The notes beneath the pieces are model-generated. The model was not told the origin of the DNA. It saw only the letters and a program-made list of their open reading frames with translations, and made no database searches. A stretch of DNA of 64,000 nucleotides from the NCBI GenBank assembly GCA_032717465.1, contig CM064681.1:8934332-8998331 (forward strand), in the 5' to 3' direction. Position 1 is the stretch's first letter; every line of letters begins with the position of its first letter. Positions 22,875 through 34,432 of the stretch are shown here, piece after piece. The position numbers and the translations under genes were made by a program. Source of the stretch: Coenobita brevimanus (taxonomy: Eukaryota; Arthropoda; Malacostraca; Decapoda; Coenobitidae).

Positions 22875-23053
22875 TCGCTTATTGCTGCCACCAGACGATT
22901 TTATTCAGCATGAGAGAGCCCCTGGTGGTGAAGGGTTAACAGAGGCTATACGTAACCCCTCCAGCTCAAAAAGCCTCTCCTAAGCTGAAGAAAATCGTCT
23001 GGGAAGAGCAGGATTACAATGAGAAGTACGTGTTCTGGTTGAGGGGGTTAGTG
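22875..23053. mobile_element. MITE-1, best-preserved copy
   Basis: The core 22891-23002 has the left arm CCAGACGATTTTATTCAGCA facing the right arm GCTGAAGAAAATCGTCTGG. Between them is a second inverted pair, GAGAGAGCCCCTGG...GAAGGGTTAA against AACCCCTCCAGCTC...GCCTCTCC. Outward, GCTGCCA and GAAGAGCAGGATTACAATG form the next arm segment, and TTGAGGGGGTTAG marks the right outer end. The whole element is close to a palindrome with no coding capacity, typical of a foldback MITE. The superfamily is not known. Confidence 0.8.
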
Positions 23054-23560
23054 AGGTCATAGCATAGCAAAGAAGTCATGCTTGTCAAAGGTGAAGAGGC
23101 TGCCCCGACAAATGAGGCTGTATTACTGATAACGTCCCATCATAACTGTCATCAGGCAGGAACATACAACGGATATAAGCGATAACGAAAGCACGCAAAC
23201 TCAGCACCAAATAATACAAGATTTTTTGAAGGCATACCTAGAGTTCTGGGTGTGAAAAGAATGCTGTATTAATCACTGGTATTACAGAATTATTGATTAT
23301 TATTTTTTTTGCAAGGCAATGGCGAACAAAACGATTGAGTGATCCTGTTTTTTTTTATTCGTTCAAGTTCGAAGGTCAGCGAGTCAAGTGATTACGATAA
23401 GACGTTGCGCATAATGACCCATTTATCCCTAATTACGAGGTGAGTGACAGCGGCAAATAACCGCGGAAAATGCTGTTGAGGTTTGGGTGTGTGAAGGTGA
23501 CAACATGCAAGTACGCAGGCAGACACGCAATCATGCATGCTCCGGCCACCCACAGACTTC
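23054..23560. other. Unique-looking spacer
   Basis: No supported feature. T-runs occur near 23303 and 23348. Confidence 0.4.
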
Positions 23561-23562
23561 CA

Positions 23563-23621
23563 CACACACACACGCGTGCACACATACAACTGCGTGCACA
23601 CACACACACACACACACAATC
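23563..23621. repeat. Interrupted (CA)n microsatellite
   Basis: ACACACAC blocks separated by CGCGTGCACACATACAACTG. Confidence 0.9.
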
Positions 23622-24480
23622 TTGCACAAATTTCTTTCAGCTCTAGCACTTCTCCTAAACCCTTCCTTCTGTGGTCCTTCCTAAGAACTACATGATTCCT
23701 CTTCCTGAGCGATGTATTAAGCATTTTACATTCTTATGCCCATTGTATGTTATTGATACAAATTATGCTGATATAAAAAAAAGGTAATGTAAATAACGTG
23801 AAAGGCTAGTTTGTGGTTAAATATATAAAAAAGAAAAAAATAATAACTTCGACCTATCCTATGTCAACTAAGACAATCTTCTTAGTCCCATATTTCACTT
23901 TTCTACATTTATTTTCCCTACTTACCTCATTATCCCTTCCTTCCTCCACCAGTTATCTAAATTTCTCTCTCTTTCCCTCCCATACCTTCTGCCTCCTCCA
24001 CATATTCTGTTAACCTCTGCACGGGTGACGAACAGACACACAATTATCTTCCCAAAGTTGAACGAATACACAGGGGAGAAATCGAACCATCTGAAACACA
24101 CACTAGCAGTGATGGGGTTTTCACTGCATTTCGCCAGCTGTAAATTTTCTTCAGACGAAACAAGAAAAATAGTTGCTCATTTGTACATCATATTTTAATC
24201 TTCGTATCTCCATGCAGTTTTATTTTAAGTTTGAAATCGAGGGGTTATAAAGTGTGATCTGTAAGTAATTTTTCACGTCTCGCCTGGCTGTAACCTGTGT
24301 GTTGCGGGAACGGCTCTGTCTGCTGGTGAGGGCGTGAGTGTGACACTGGGAGTAAGAAATGAGTAATTAATACAGGGGAGACGTTGATAACACTAAGTTC
24401 ACCACAACACACCAGAAATCGCCTGGAAGTGTGGACGAAAAGTGTTACGTATGGACACATCCTGTATATATCCTCCACAG
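23622..24480. other. Unique-looking AT-rich spacer
   Basis: No gene or repeat that I can support. There is a pyrimidine-rich patch at about 23900-24010. Confidence 0.4.
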
Positions 24481-24580
24481 ACCCTTTCACTACTAGGCGT
24501 CTCTCCAGAACTTAAGTAAAAATCGCCCAACAGCATAAATAAAATATAAATGACGTGACGGTCTTCAAGGAATTAACTTG
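24481..24580. mobile_element. MITE-1, internally deleted or right-half copy
   Basis: ACCCTTTCACTACTAGG is followed closely by CTTAAGTAAAAATCGCCCAA, CAGCATAAATAAAA and ATGACGTGACGGTCTTCAAG. The outer left end therefore joins a right arm directly. Confidence 0.5.
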
Positions 24581-24696
24581 TACAAACTTGTATGGCCTCC
24601 TGTTACCATTGCTAATCGCGCTTCATAATGTGGGATGCAAGCTAATCAAATAAAATTATAAGAAAACCTCATTTTCAAAGGGGGGGGGGGGTTCAG

Positions 24697-24908
24697 GACC
24701 AGCCGACATGTAAAAAATACTCCCGTTAACACAGATACACCAGTCCTGTACGAGGCATCCCTAGCATGTCTTCAATATGGACGGTGGATGTTAGCGTCAA
24801 TATGGTGGGGTGTAGAGATGTACAGCACGTAGGAGGACTGCTGGACCTCAGGAAACAGGCTACGAAATCTATGACCAGAGCTGGACCCATACAAAAAATC
24901 CCCTTCGT
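24697..24908 (+). mobile_element. SINE-B copy 1 (body)
   Basis: GCCGACATGTAAAAAATACT, ATACACCAGTCCTGTACGAG, CAATATGGACGGTGGATGTT and GTAGGAGGACTGCTGGACCT align in order with the complement of 45990-46200. The tRNA-like head present in the 46-kb copy is missing here, so this copy is 5'-truncated. A run of 12 G lies just upstream. It joins the shared 3' module without a gap. Confidence 0.65.
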
Positions 24909-24998
24909 GATTGGACAGGGCAACATGGAGGAGATCTGTCTGTGGCCACCCCTTCCGGGACTGAGACGTCTGGCAATAGATAGACAGATAGAGATTTA
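24909..24998 (+). mobile_element. Shared SINE 3' module attached to SINE-B copy 1
   Basis: GGACAGGGCAACATGGAGGA, GATCTGTCTGTGGCCACCCC, GACGTCTGGCAATAGATAGA and CAGATAGAG. This is the longest clear version of the module together with the one at 22149-22229. Confidence 0.7.
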
Positions 24999-25004
24999 AG
25001 TTCC

Positions 25005-25175
25005 AACCCCTTCACTACGATAATATTAAGTTTGTTCAGGTGTAACCTAGCTACCAACGAACGATTTTGCCCAACACAGGAAATCTGTCTGACAGGTGTT
25101 TGCGAAGGTAATAATCTAATCCCACTAGCTCTGGAAGTTCCTCCTAAGCTTAATAAAATCGTCTGTTCATAGGAA
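25005..25175. mobile_element. MITE-1 copy
   Basis: The outer left end AACCCCTTCACTACGATAAT is well preserved. The left inner arm is weakened (CGAACGATTTTGCCCAAC) and the right inner arm is AGCTTAATAAAATCGTCTGT. It lies 7 bp after the SINE tail. Confidence 0.7.
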
Positions 25176-25232
25176 GAAAAACTGAAAAAAAAAAAGAAAA
25201 AAAAAACATTGAGTTGAGTATACAGTAATGCC

Positions 25233-25334
<102 letters not shown>

Positions 25335-25339
25335 GTTTC

Positions 25340-25590
25340 TCCCCCCTTACCAGCTCCCTCTCCCTCCTCCTTCCCCTCTTTCTCCCTCTAGCCCTTCTTC
25401 CTTCCGTCCCTCTCTCCACTCCCTTCCTTTCACCTCCTCTTTCTTCAGCTTTCCTTCCTCCCCTCTCTCACTTTCCCTACTTCCCTCCTTCCCTCTCTCT
25501 AACTTCCCTCCCTCCCTCTCTATAACTTCCCTCCCTCCCTCCCTCTCTCTAACCTCCCTCCCCATTCCTCCCTTCAACATACCAACCCCC
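25340..25590. repeat. Pyrimidine tract (CCCT, CTCTCTAA repeats)
   Basis: TTCCCTCCCTCCCTCTCTCTAAC-like units recur near 25490-25560. Composition artefact frames only. Confidence 0.8.
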
Positions 25591-25794
25591 ATTTGTTACC
25601 CACCTCCCCAGTCTGGTCACACGAGGCGAAATTAACGTGGGTAACTAAGGGGCAAACACGTCACCTCAGAATGGTTCACGTAAGGGTCGCATTAACCACA
25701 AATAAATGTCAATTTGGGTGCTAATCAAAGCCTGTGGTCAGACAAATGCCATTAGCAGTGCCATCTATCAATAATTACCTCCGGGACCTAACCT

Positions 25795-26460
25795 TTATTT
25801 GCCGGGGCTGGGGGGGAAAAGGAAGGGGGCTGGGGAAAGGGGAAACAGGAAGCAGAGAAGAGAAAGAGGGGGAGAGAAGGGGGAAGGGGTGGTAGAAGAG
25901 AGGGAAAGAAAGAGGGAGGGTGGACTGATTGGACGATACTGGTGGTGGAAAAGAAAGGAGAGGGGAAAAAGAGGGAGGGGGAAGGGAGAATGGGAGTATG
26001 TGGTGGGGACGAGGGAGAGGAAGGGAAGAAAGGGTTTGGGGGGTTGGGAAGGGGGATGAGAAAGGGGAGAGTAGTAAGAAAGGGGGCAGTGGGGCAGAAA
26101 TGAAAGAGGAGAGGGGACAGTTTGACGGGAAATAAAGGGAAGGGGTAGATGACAGGAAGACAGTGGTGGTGGTGGAAGAGGAAGTGGAGGCGAGTTGGGA
26201 GCTGGTGATAAGGAGAGGACGGGAAGGATGTAGGGATGTCTGAACTGGGGAGGGGACAAGGGGGTGGGAGAGTTGAAAGGAGGGGTTGTGGTAGTGAAGG
26301 GGAGGCTAATGGGGAGCTCTTGGTGGTAGGGAAAGGTAGGAAGAGGAAAGTGGGAGGAAGGTTGGTAGAAGGGTAGTGCGGTGCAATAGAATGAGATAAT
26401 TGTGGAGCTGATGTTGGCATGGGAGGGGATTGGTAGAGGAAAGTAGTTGCGGTAAGGGAC
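25795..26460. repeat. G/A-rich purine tract
   Basis: GGGGGAAGGGGAGA-like sequence. Long open frames on the opposite strand (Pro/Ser/Leu) are artefacts. Confidence 0.8.
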
Positions 26461-26465
26461 AGGGG

Positions 26466-26466
26466 T

Positions 26467-26531
<65 letters not shown>

Positions 26532-26540
26532 ATAGCAGTA
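26466..26540. repeat. (TAG)n trinucleotide microsatellite
   Basis: About 22 GTA/TAG units. A looser (TGG)n patch follows near 26645-26725. Confidence 0.95.
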
Positions 26541-26890
26541 GTAGTAATGGCTTCAACTGTACTGGTGATGGTAGGCGCCTATAAAATAGGCGCTGATAAT
26601 AGTCATACTGGTGGGAGTGACCGTGGTGGGGATAGCTGTAGAAGTAACGGTGGTGGTGGTGGTAGTAACAGATTACCGTACCGAGTAGGCTGTGGTGGTG
26701 GTGGTAGTGGTTGTGGTTATAATAATAGTAGCTTTGCATGGTGAGTGAATAGAGCTGTGGTTTATTTTCATTGGACGTGGCAGATAATTATCATACCTTT
26801 GTGTTTGCCTATTTCTTCATCTTACCTATCCTTCTTAGTGGTAGGAATAGGTTGATAGTGGGTGAGGTAACGGCGTCTTTTAATTATTAG

Positions 26891-26966
<76 letters not shown>
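26891..26966. repeat. (CA)n microsatellite, ~38 units
   Basis: Uninterrupted CA units. The sequence just downstream (GGATCGAACTTAGACC) looks faintly like a B-box in reverse, but this is not enough to call a SINE. Confidence 0.97.
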
Positions 26967-26968
<2 letters not shown>

Positions 26969-27049
26969 GATCGAACTTAGACCTTCCCCTCTGACTTTGA
27001 TCTTCGACTGATCGTTCTCAAAATCGAATTTCTCATTCTTGCCTTATCT

Positions 27050-27240
27050 TCAGCCAGTCTGCCAAGTTTGGTCTAAATCGTATGAAGACGGTTTATATTA
27101 ACTTTGCCATGTGATCTTGACTTTAAATAGGTCAATCCTTTGGCTACCTTTCGACACTTATACAAAGTCTGGTTTAAATCAGATCAAAATGTAGTTATTT
27201 TCACATACAGAGACACTAAAATTAAGACGCCGATCCATAC
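27050..27240. repeat. Internally repeated dispersed-type sequence
   Basis: CAAGTTTGGTCTAAATCGTA and CAAAGTCTGGTTTAAATCAG start two related segments about 100 bp apart. Each is followed by GATCTTGACTTT or GTAGTTATTTTC-like sequence. The wording resembles the CAAGTTTGGT / GACCTTGACC type repeats common in aquatic animal genomes, but I cannot name a family. Confidence 0.4.
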
Positions 27241-27432
27241 GGCAAATATAACTAAGGCATCACTTCATCGTTGGTAAAGGTCTTCACTGTTCCTTTGTTT
27301 GCTGGAAATCAACGAATAATGTGAAGCTTGACATCAACATAAACATTAATTATATCAAGAATGATGAGGTCTTCGTAGTTCCTCCATTTACTGCACATCC
27401 ACACACACTTGATACTGACAGACGTTTGAAAC

Positions 27433-27609
27433 TGGCTTGTATGAGACAGCCCCAGCATGTATTCAATATGGATGGTGGGTGTTAGCGCCGAAGTGGTGAC
27501 ATGTGGAGATGTAGGAGGACTACTGGGCCCCAAGGAGGACTACTGGGACTTGGGAATAGGCCCAGAATCCTTTTTCCAGAATCGGACATGCGAAAAAAAA
27601 AAAAAAAAA
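27433..27609 (+). mobile_element. SINE-B copy 2 with A-tail
   Basis: CTTGTATGAGACAGCCCCAG, CAATATGGATGGTGGGTGTT, AGCGCCGAAGTGGTGACATG and GTAGGAGGACTACTGGG match the 46-kb copy closely. An internal duplication of AAGGAGGACTACTGGG is present. The element ends CAGAATCGGACATGCG followed by a 17-base A-run (27593-27609), which defines the 3' end of the family. The head is absent. Confidence 0.65.
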
Positions 27610-28027
27610 TTAACCATAGTCTCCAGGGACACTAAAATATATGGCAAAATATCGTTCAACTTAATGTTTTTGAACGTAGGGGGCTTGACAGTTGCTTGCA
27701 GTTAGGTCCACAAGTTTGTCCAATATTTCGACAGTTCCAAGTCTCACTGTCCTTTAGGGTTTAACATTCTAAGGCTGAGAGAGGCTTAGTATGCTTTTCT
27801 GCCTATACATGACTCTCTGGGACATGTTGTGCCTGGGAAAAAGTAACCGACATGCCTTAGGTGTCAAGCAGATGTGATGGATTATTAGGGAAACTCATGA
27901 CCTGGTTGAGCAATCTGACAATAATTTCTTTACACCACTTCGAAGCAGTACCAGAGATTAACAAGATCTAAGTACATTAACCAGTAGTTGTGAGGAATGT
28001 TGAAAGGGTGAGAATCCTCTATATGTC
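27610..28027. other. Unique-looking spacer
   Basis: No supported feature. Confidence 0.4.
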
Positions 28028-28265
28028 TCAATCTATCTATCTATCTATCTATTTATCGCCAGACACCCCCAATCCCGTAAGGGGTGGCCACAAACGAATC
28101 GCCTTTGTTACCCACCTCTCTGTCATTTAGCTATCCATTCTCCAAGCCACACTTCCTTCTCTCATATACCTCTCCACCCCAATCCCTCATCTCATCCTTG
28201 GTCGCCTCATTCCTCTCCCTCTCTCTACCTTACTTACATACTCTCTCCTAATCAGTCTCTCATTC
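28028..28265 (-). mobile_element. SINE-C copy 2 with (GATA)n tail
   Basis: On the minus strand the body GAGAGACTGATTAGGAGAGA, CCAAGGATGAGATGAGGGAT and GGTATATGAGAGAAGG aligns with copy 1. The module GTGGCCACCCCTTACGGGAT, then GTGTCTGGCGATAAATAGAT, ends in a (GATA)n tail (28029-28054 on the plus strand as CTAT repeats). Confidence 0.7.
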
Positions 28266-28680
28266 CCAAACCACCACAAAGAATCTCGAAACCACAGACG
28301 TTTAAGAAGGTTACTGACACCAGATGTACGTCAGCCACCACCAGGGTACAGAGAGACGTCATGAATCCCCCTCCACGAACGCACCCAAACGCACCCACAT
28401 AATGATCGATCGGCGGCCATGAAGACGATAAGGGAAGCAGCTACATATGTTTTTGTCCACATTTTTGCCGTTAAACCTGCGACGCGGGGCGGAAGTAGAG
28501 CAATTACCTGTCATTTAGATATGTATCAGTAATTACCGAACTCTTTCTTTATTGTCCGTCGTGGGGCTTTTGTCTTTTCTCCCTTGTTTTGTTTTATACA
28601 TTTGATCTCACTTTTTTGTGTGTGTGGATGAAGGTTGAACATCTTGGTGAACTGTGCCCATTTCCTGTGATCTGTTTTCT
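28266..28680. other. Unique-looking spacer
   Basis: No supported feature. Confidence 0.4.
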
Positions 28681-28950
28681 TCCAAGTTCCTTGTGCTTTC
28701 TTTTTTTTTCTCTCTCTCCCCCCACCTTTTTATTTCCTGCCTTGGGTTCCTTGTCCCTTCCTTTTATTTTTCCCTCCCCTTTCTCGCCCTTTTTTTTGCA
28801 TCTGTTGCTTGTTTTCAGCGTACCCCCGCACTTAACATTTGCTATTTTAAGCTGAATATAGTTACACTTGCATGACATTTTTCCTCTAAACCTTATGCTA
28901 GCTCTCCTGTTTTATATTCAGTCCTTCACCTGTTACGGTTCATATTTTCT

Positions 28951-29690
<740 letters not shown>

Positions 29691-30059
29691 TTCATCCAAC
29701 GATCTATCAGTCTACGAGTATATCTATCTATCTATACCTATATCTATCTGTCCGTCTGTCAGTGTCTCAGTCTGATTGTTTTCCTTGTTTTTCCACCTGT
29801 CTCCTTATCTACTGCCTGACTCTGCATCATGGAATCGATAAAAGTACGTACAGCCTTTTCCGTAATTAAACCCAGTGTGTTTGAAACGGATCTGGTCTAT
29901 TAAATATATGTCTGTTAAAAACTAATGACCAATGCAAAGATAAGCTTAATATTGTCACTTTTAAAGAAATCTATTTTTCATGGTTTACTTGCTCTACACG
30001 AGGAATGTATGTACATCTTTTAAATCACTGATGTCGGCAATGTGTGAAAGTCTGAATTT

Positions 30060-30306
30060 AACCCCTCCACCCCCCACACCCCTCTCCCACACACCCATCC
30101 CCGTCACACACACCCCTCCCTCCCCCCACCCACACACCTAACTCCACACACACCTACCCCACCCCTCCCCCATACACCCCTCCCGCTAACACACCCCTCC
30201 CCTACACACCCAACCCCAACACACACCTCCCCCACACACTTCCCTCCCCCCACACATCCATCCCCCCCAAACACTCCTCCCTCCCCACACACACCTCCCC
30301 CCACCC
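30060..30306. repeat. C-rich CACACC/CCCCTCC minisatellite
   Basis: CACACACCCCTCCC-like motifs recur with irregular spacing of about 15-25 bp. Confidence 0.8.
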
Positions 30307-30393
30307 CCTGACAAAGGATCTAGGTTTGTTCTAGGGGACCTGAAGTTACTGTAAGATTTTTTGTCGTGTTTTTTAATGTATTAGAATTTTGCT

Positions 30394-30603
30394 TTAACCC
30401 TTTCGCTAGGATGGAGTCCCAAGCTTCATTTTTAATACGTCCAGACAAATATATTCATCTTAGTACAGATCTTTCGTATGGAAGGTTAAATGAATGTTAT
30501 AATTTGCCAGAACATAAAAAAAGGAAATAATCTCTGTAAAAATACATCGTCTGGAAAAAGCAAGACTGCAAAATTAATTACGTCCTTGGGTTGAAAGGGT
30601 TGA
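30394..30603. mobile_element. MITE-1, full-length copy with outer ends
   Basis: The outer ends TTAACCCTTTCGCTAGG and CCTTGGGTTGAAAGGGTTGA are inverted to one another. The inner right arm is ACATCGTCTGGAAAAAGCAA. The left inner arm is decayed (TACGTCCAGACAAATATATTC). The total of about 210 bp gives the best view of the overall element length. Confidence 0.7.
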
Positions 30604-30660
30604 AGTACATTTGACTTAGTTCTTTCATGGATTCTATAATTACCTGGAAGAGCAAATATG

Positions 30661-30985
30661 AAAACAATGTAAATATCTCTCCCTCAGACTGAAAACGGTG
30701 TAAATGACTCTCCCTCAGACTGAAAACCGTGTAAATATCTCCCTCTACGACTGAAAACGGTGTAAATATCTCCCTCTACGACTGAAAACTGTAAATATCG
30801 ATCCCTCAGACTGAAAACGGTGTAAATATCTCCCTCTACGACTGAAAACTGTAAATATCTACCCCTCAGACTGAAAACGGTGTAAATCTCTCTCCCTCAG
30901 ACTGAAAACGGTGTAAATGCCTCTCCCTCAGACTGAAAGAGGTGTACATATCTCACTGATTGAAAAGTGTAAATCTCTCTCCCAA
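30661..30985 (+). repeat. ~30-bp minisatellite, ~10 units
   Basis: Units of CTCCCTCAGACTGAAAACGG + TGTAAATATCT with two alternating variants: CCTCAGACTG, and CCTCTACGACTG (which also comes with a shorter GAAAACTGTAAATAT form). The variants alternate along the array, as if a two-unit block had been duplicated. Confidence 0.9.
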
Positions 30986-31430
30986 GATCACAGGGCAGAG
31001 ACAAAATGGTTGGAAGTACAAATTATTTTTATTCAGTTTGGACAAACCTTGGTGAAAGGACTGTGGGTCAGCGAATGATGTAGAATCGATTTGGGGTGAA
31101 ACTAGTCAGAGGTTAGTGTCACAGCTTAGATTGGATTTAGACCTTGACGGAAGGGCTGAGGCTCGGGCAAGAACGAATTACTTTCTTAGCACAATGTCAA
31201 AGTCAAGGTCACGGGGCAAATCCAAATATTCGTCCCTTAACCTGCTTGTTTGGCGAGGGTGCTGCACTAAAAGCACCTTCTTGCTCTATATATATTTATT
31301 TGTGTACATGTGTGTACCACTGTGATGGCGTATTGTACTTAATCTTACCAGTACCTGTGGGTTCGTGTGCATATATTACATGTGAGCATTTGTGTCTGTG
31401 CATCACCATGGCATATATGCTTTTCTCTCT
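30986..31430. other. Mixed spacer
   Basis: AAAGTCAAGGTCACGGGGCA near 31199 has the style of a dispersed aquatic-animal repeat. Nothing else is supported. Confidence 0.35.
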
Positions 31431-31439
31431 CATTATAAT

Positions 31440-31990
31440 CTTCCTTTATTCAAGTTTCTCTCAGTTTCCTTTTCAGCTTATCTTTTTCTTCCCTCCCCAC
31501 TCCTTCCACCTCCTCCCTACTCCTTCCTCCCCTCCACTTCCAGCTGCTCCTCAAACATTTCAGCCCCTCCCCATCCTTCCAGTGCCTCGCAGCTCCTTCC
31601 AGCCCCTCCTCATCCCTTCCTAACCACCTTTTCCAGCCCCTCCCCACTCCTTCCAGCCTATCCCTATACAGTACTTCCCTCTCCAACCTTTCCAGCTTCT
31701 CTCCAACCCCTCCAAAATCCTTTCTCCCAACCATTTCCTTTCTACCCCTTCTATCTCCCCGCCTTCCTTTTCAGATTGTCCCCTCTTCTCTCATCTTCCA
31801 TCTCCGCCTCTTAGCATTTCTTTCACCCTCAGATTCTTATCCTCTTCCTTTTATTACTCTCAAACTTCTCAATTTCCCTTTCTCGTCCTCTGTTATTTAC
31901 TCGTCTTCCCTCTCTCCATCTGTCTCTCACCTTCAATTTCCTTGGTCCCCCTACTCACCAGCTCCTCCTTTCTCATCCTCATTCTGCTTT
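31440..31990. repeat. Pyrimidine tract with CTTCCAGCCCCTCC repeats
   Basis: CCTTCCAGCCCCTCCTCATC-like units of about 20 bp recur between about 31540 and 31720. Confidence 0.8.
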
Positions 31991-32037
31991 TTTTCTTTCC
32001 TCCCACCTCACTCTCTCCCTTACTCCCTTATCTATAG

Positions 32038-32212
<175 letters not shown>

Positions 32213-32213
<1 letters not shown>

Positions 32214-32560
32214 AGTCCTTCATCATCCCAGTCTCCCTCCACCAATTTCTCCGTTCTCCATCCTCTATCCACCCTCTAACAACTTTTCCGCCCACTCTCC
32301 CTCCAACAACTCCTCCACTTTCCATCCTCCCTTCAGCATGTTCCTCATCCTTCTTCTCTGTCCTCACCATCTTCTCCATCCATCCTCTCCTTTATCAACT
32401 CTTCCATCTCTCCTTTATAAACTCTTCCATCTCTCCCTCCCTCCATCCATCCTCCTTTTCCTCCACCAATCCTCTCTCCACCAACTTCTCCATCCCCCAT
32501 CTTCCTCCAGCAACTTCTCCATCTTCCCTTTCTCCATCCCAGCCTTCAGAGCCCCTACTT
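32213..32560. repeat. Pyrimidine tract with CACCAACTTCTCCATC repeats
   Basis: Degenerate units such as CTCCACCAACTTCTCCATCC and CTCCAGCAACTTCTCCATCT. Confidence 0.7.
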
Positions 32561-32737
32561 GTTTTTTGTTTGGTATATAATTGTGATGAATGAGGGGAGA
32601 GGGCGCAGGCAGTCCACAATATAATACCCCCACGCAATATAATTTCTTTAATACCCGTCCCTTCCACTACGGGCTCGGGAATAAGAATAACAACAACACA
32701 AGTCGGATTCGGCGTCGCTCTGCCCGCCAGATACGAA

Positions 32738-32808
32738 TCATCACCATCATCATCACCATCACCATCATCATCATCATCACCATCATCATCGTCATCATCA
32801 TCATTTTA
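32738..32808. repeat. (CAT)n trinucleotide repeat
   Basis: CATCACCATCATCATCACC with ATT and GTC interruptions. Confidence 0.95.
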
Positions 32809-33580
32809 ACCTTATTTCCCACTAACAAACAGAGTTGGTTGGTTGCTGAAACTGGTAAAAGAAAGCATAAACGCTGTAATTATCAACAGAAAGTCGAGTT
32901 AATCAGACGATAATTACCGAAAGATAATAGCAATGAATTTACTAAAGTGCTGTCAATAAATTACTAAGTATTTAAGCAAAATATTAAACAGAATATATAG
33001 GTATGGAGATCCTCATACTCACTGGATCCGACTCATTAACTCACACAAAAGAATATCTGTAGGAAAAAACGTACAAGAAGATAAACGACTAATAAAGTAA
33101 AAATTTATAAAAAGATAAAGGAGTGTACAAGACATTGAATAAACAAAGAAGGGATTACTAACCTGAGCATCATAGTGAAGTAGGATAGGAAGATACTGTA
33201 AGACTAAATGCAGAGAGAGGGATGAATAGCCTTGCAGAACGGGGCATAACCGCTCTTTAACTTAACATGATTTAATGGAATTTTTAAAGAACTGGTCCGT
33301 GATCAAAACTCAGTCCAAGTATTCAAAGGACTGTTGATATTTACAATGGTGGCCACCAGCTCCAATCCCCTGATGAGGCAGGACAATGGCTAGGGCAAGC
33401 AGAATCTATCCAACCTCCTATCCCTAGAGAAGACCCTCCTGCCCACTATTTAAACTCACTGACTCTGATGACATGTTTCGCAACCTCTTCTTACTACTTA
33501 CAAACTACTTTACTCCTGTTATGGAAGGCCTCTGGCACTTAAAAGTTTAATAAATGCTATATGAAACAGGTTCGATTTTT
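32809..33580. other. Unique-looking spacer
   Basis: No gene or repeat supported. Confidence 0.4.
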
Positions 33581-33585
33581 CTAAA

Positions 33586-34232
33586 TTGAATCAATGCAAG
33601 ACTAACATCACTGGAATGAGCGGGTTAAGTTTCTTGTTATATTATCGACCAGTCAGACAGCTCGTTGGAACCAGGCCTCCCGTTCAAGTTGTGAGAGAGA
33701 AAAGACCCTGTCGGTTCTGCGCCAGGATATCACAGTCTACTGAAGCAGACACAGTAAGAGGAGCAACCCAGCAAACACTCATAAAAAGAGGTATGTCTTG
33801 GAAAATCTGCCAGCAACAACCATCAATTGGGGGTTCTTATCTCAAAACACAGAGGCAGACACAGTAAGAGGAGCAACCCAGCAAACATTCATAAAAAGAG
33901 GTATATGCCTTGGAAAGTCCGCCATCAACTACCACCAACAGGGGGTCCTTATCTCAAAACATAGAGGCGTCCCCCAGCGACAACCCAGTATACAGAAGGC
34001 TTGGAGGGTGGTTCAGTGGGCTAAGATTTGCAACTTAACGAATAAAGCCGGAGTCAACAAACTGCAAACCACTGCTGATCCAACCATCCCCAGAGCCTCC
34101 CTTCGAGTTCCACAAAGGCCACCAGTACAAAGCTATCTGGTCGCGTGTTGCCGCCCATGGACGAATGAGTGGGTCCAGGATAATGACACAAGATTGGAGC
34201 AGGTAGAAGCCCTCACCAGTAAAGCAATATAA
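33586..34232 (+). other. Unrecognised open region with 110-bp duplication
   Basis: Two overlapping open frames (33586-33867 and 33798-34232) of non-simple composition. A 110-bp tandem duplication (GCAGACACAGTAAGAGGAGC starting at 33745 and 33855) encodes the related peptides TEADTVRGATQQTLIKRG and TEADTVRGATQQTFIKRG in the two frames. I recognise no domain or signal peptide. It could be a fragment of a mobile element or a chance open region; TGGTTCAGTGGGCTAAGA at about 34012 vaguely resembles a tRNA A-box. It is not called as a gene. Confidence 0.3.
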
Positions 34233-34234
34233 CT

Positions 34235-34432
34235 ACAGATTATTATTAGATAGACAGATAGATTATTATTATTATTATTACAACTACTACTACTTCTACC
34301 ATTACTACTACCATTACCACTACTACTACTACTACGACTACGACTACTACTACGTCTACTACTACTACTACTACTACTACCACTACTACCACTATTTTTT
34401 TATTATTACTATTATTATTATCATTATCATCA
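34235..34432. repeat. (ATT)n / (TAC)n trinucleotide arrays
   Basis: TTA units, then ACTACTACT/ACGACTACG units, then ATT units. Confidence 0.95.

Noticed and set aside
26967..27050. tRNA-like SINE head next to the (CA)n array
   Set aside because: Only a partial B-box (AGTTCGATCCC on the minus strand) with no A-box at the right distance and no second copy.
30661..30985. CRISPR-like array
   Set aside because: Units are contiguous with no unique spacers of constant length. It is a eukaryotic minisatellite.
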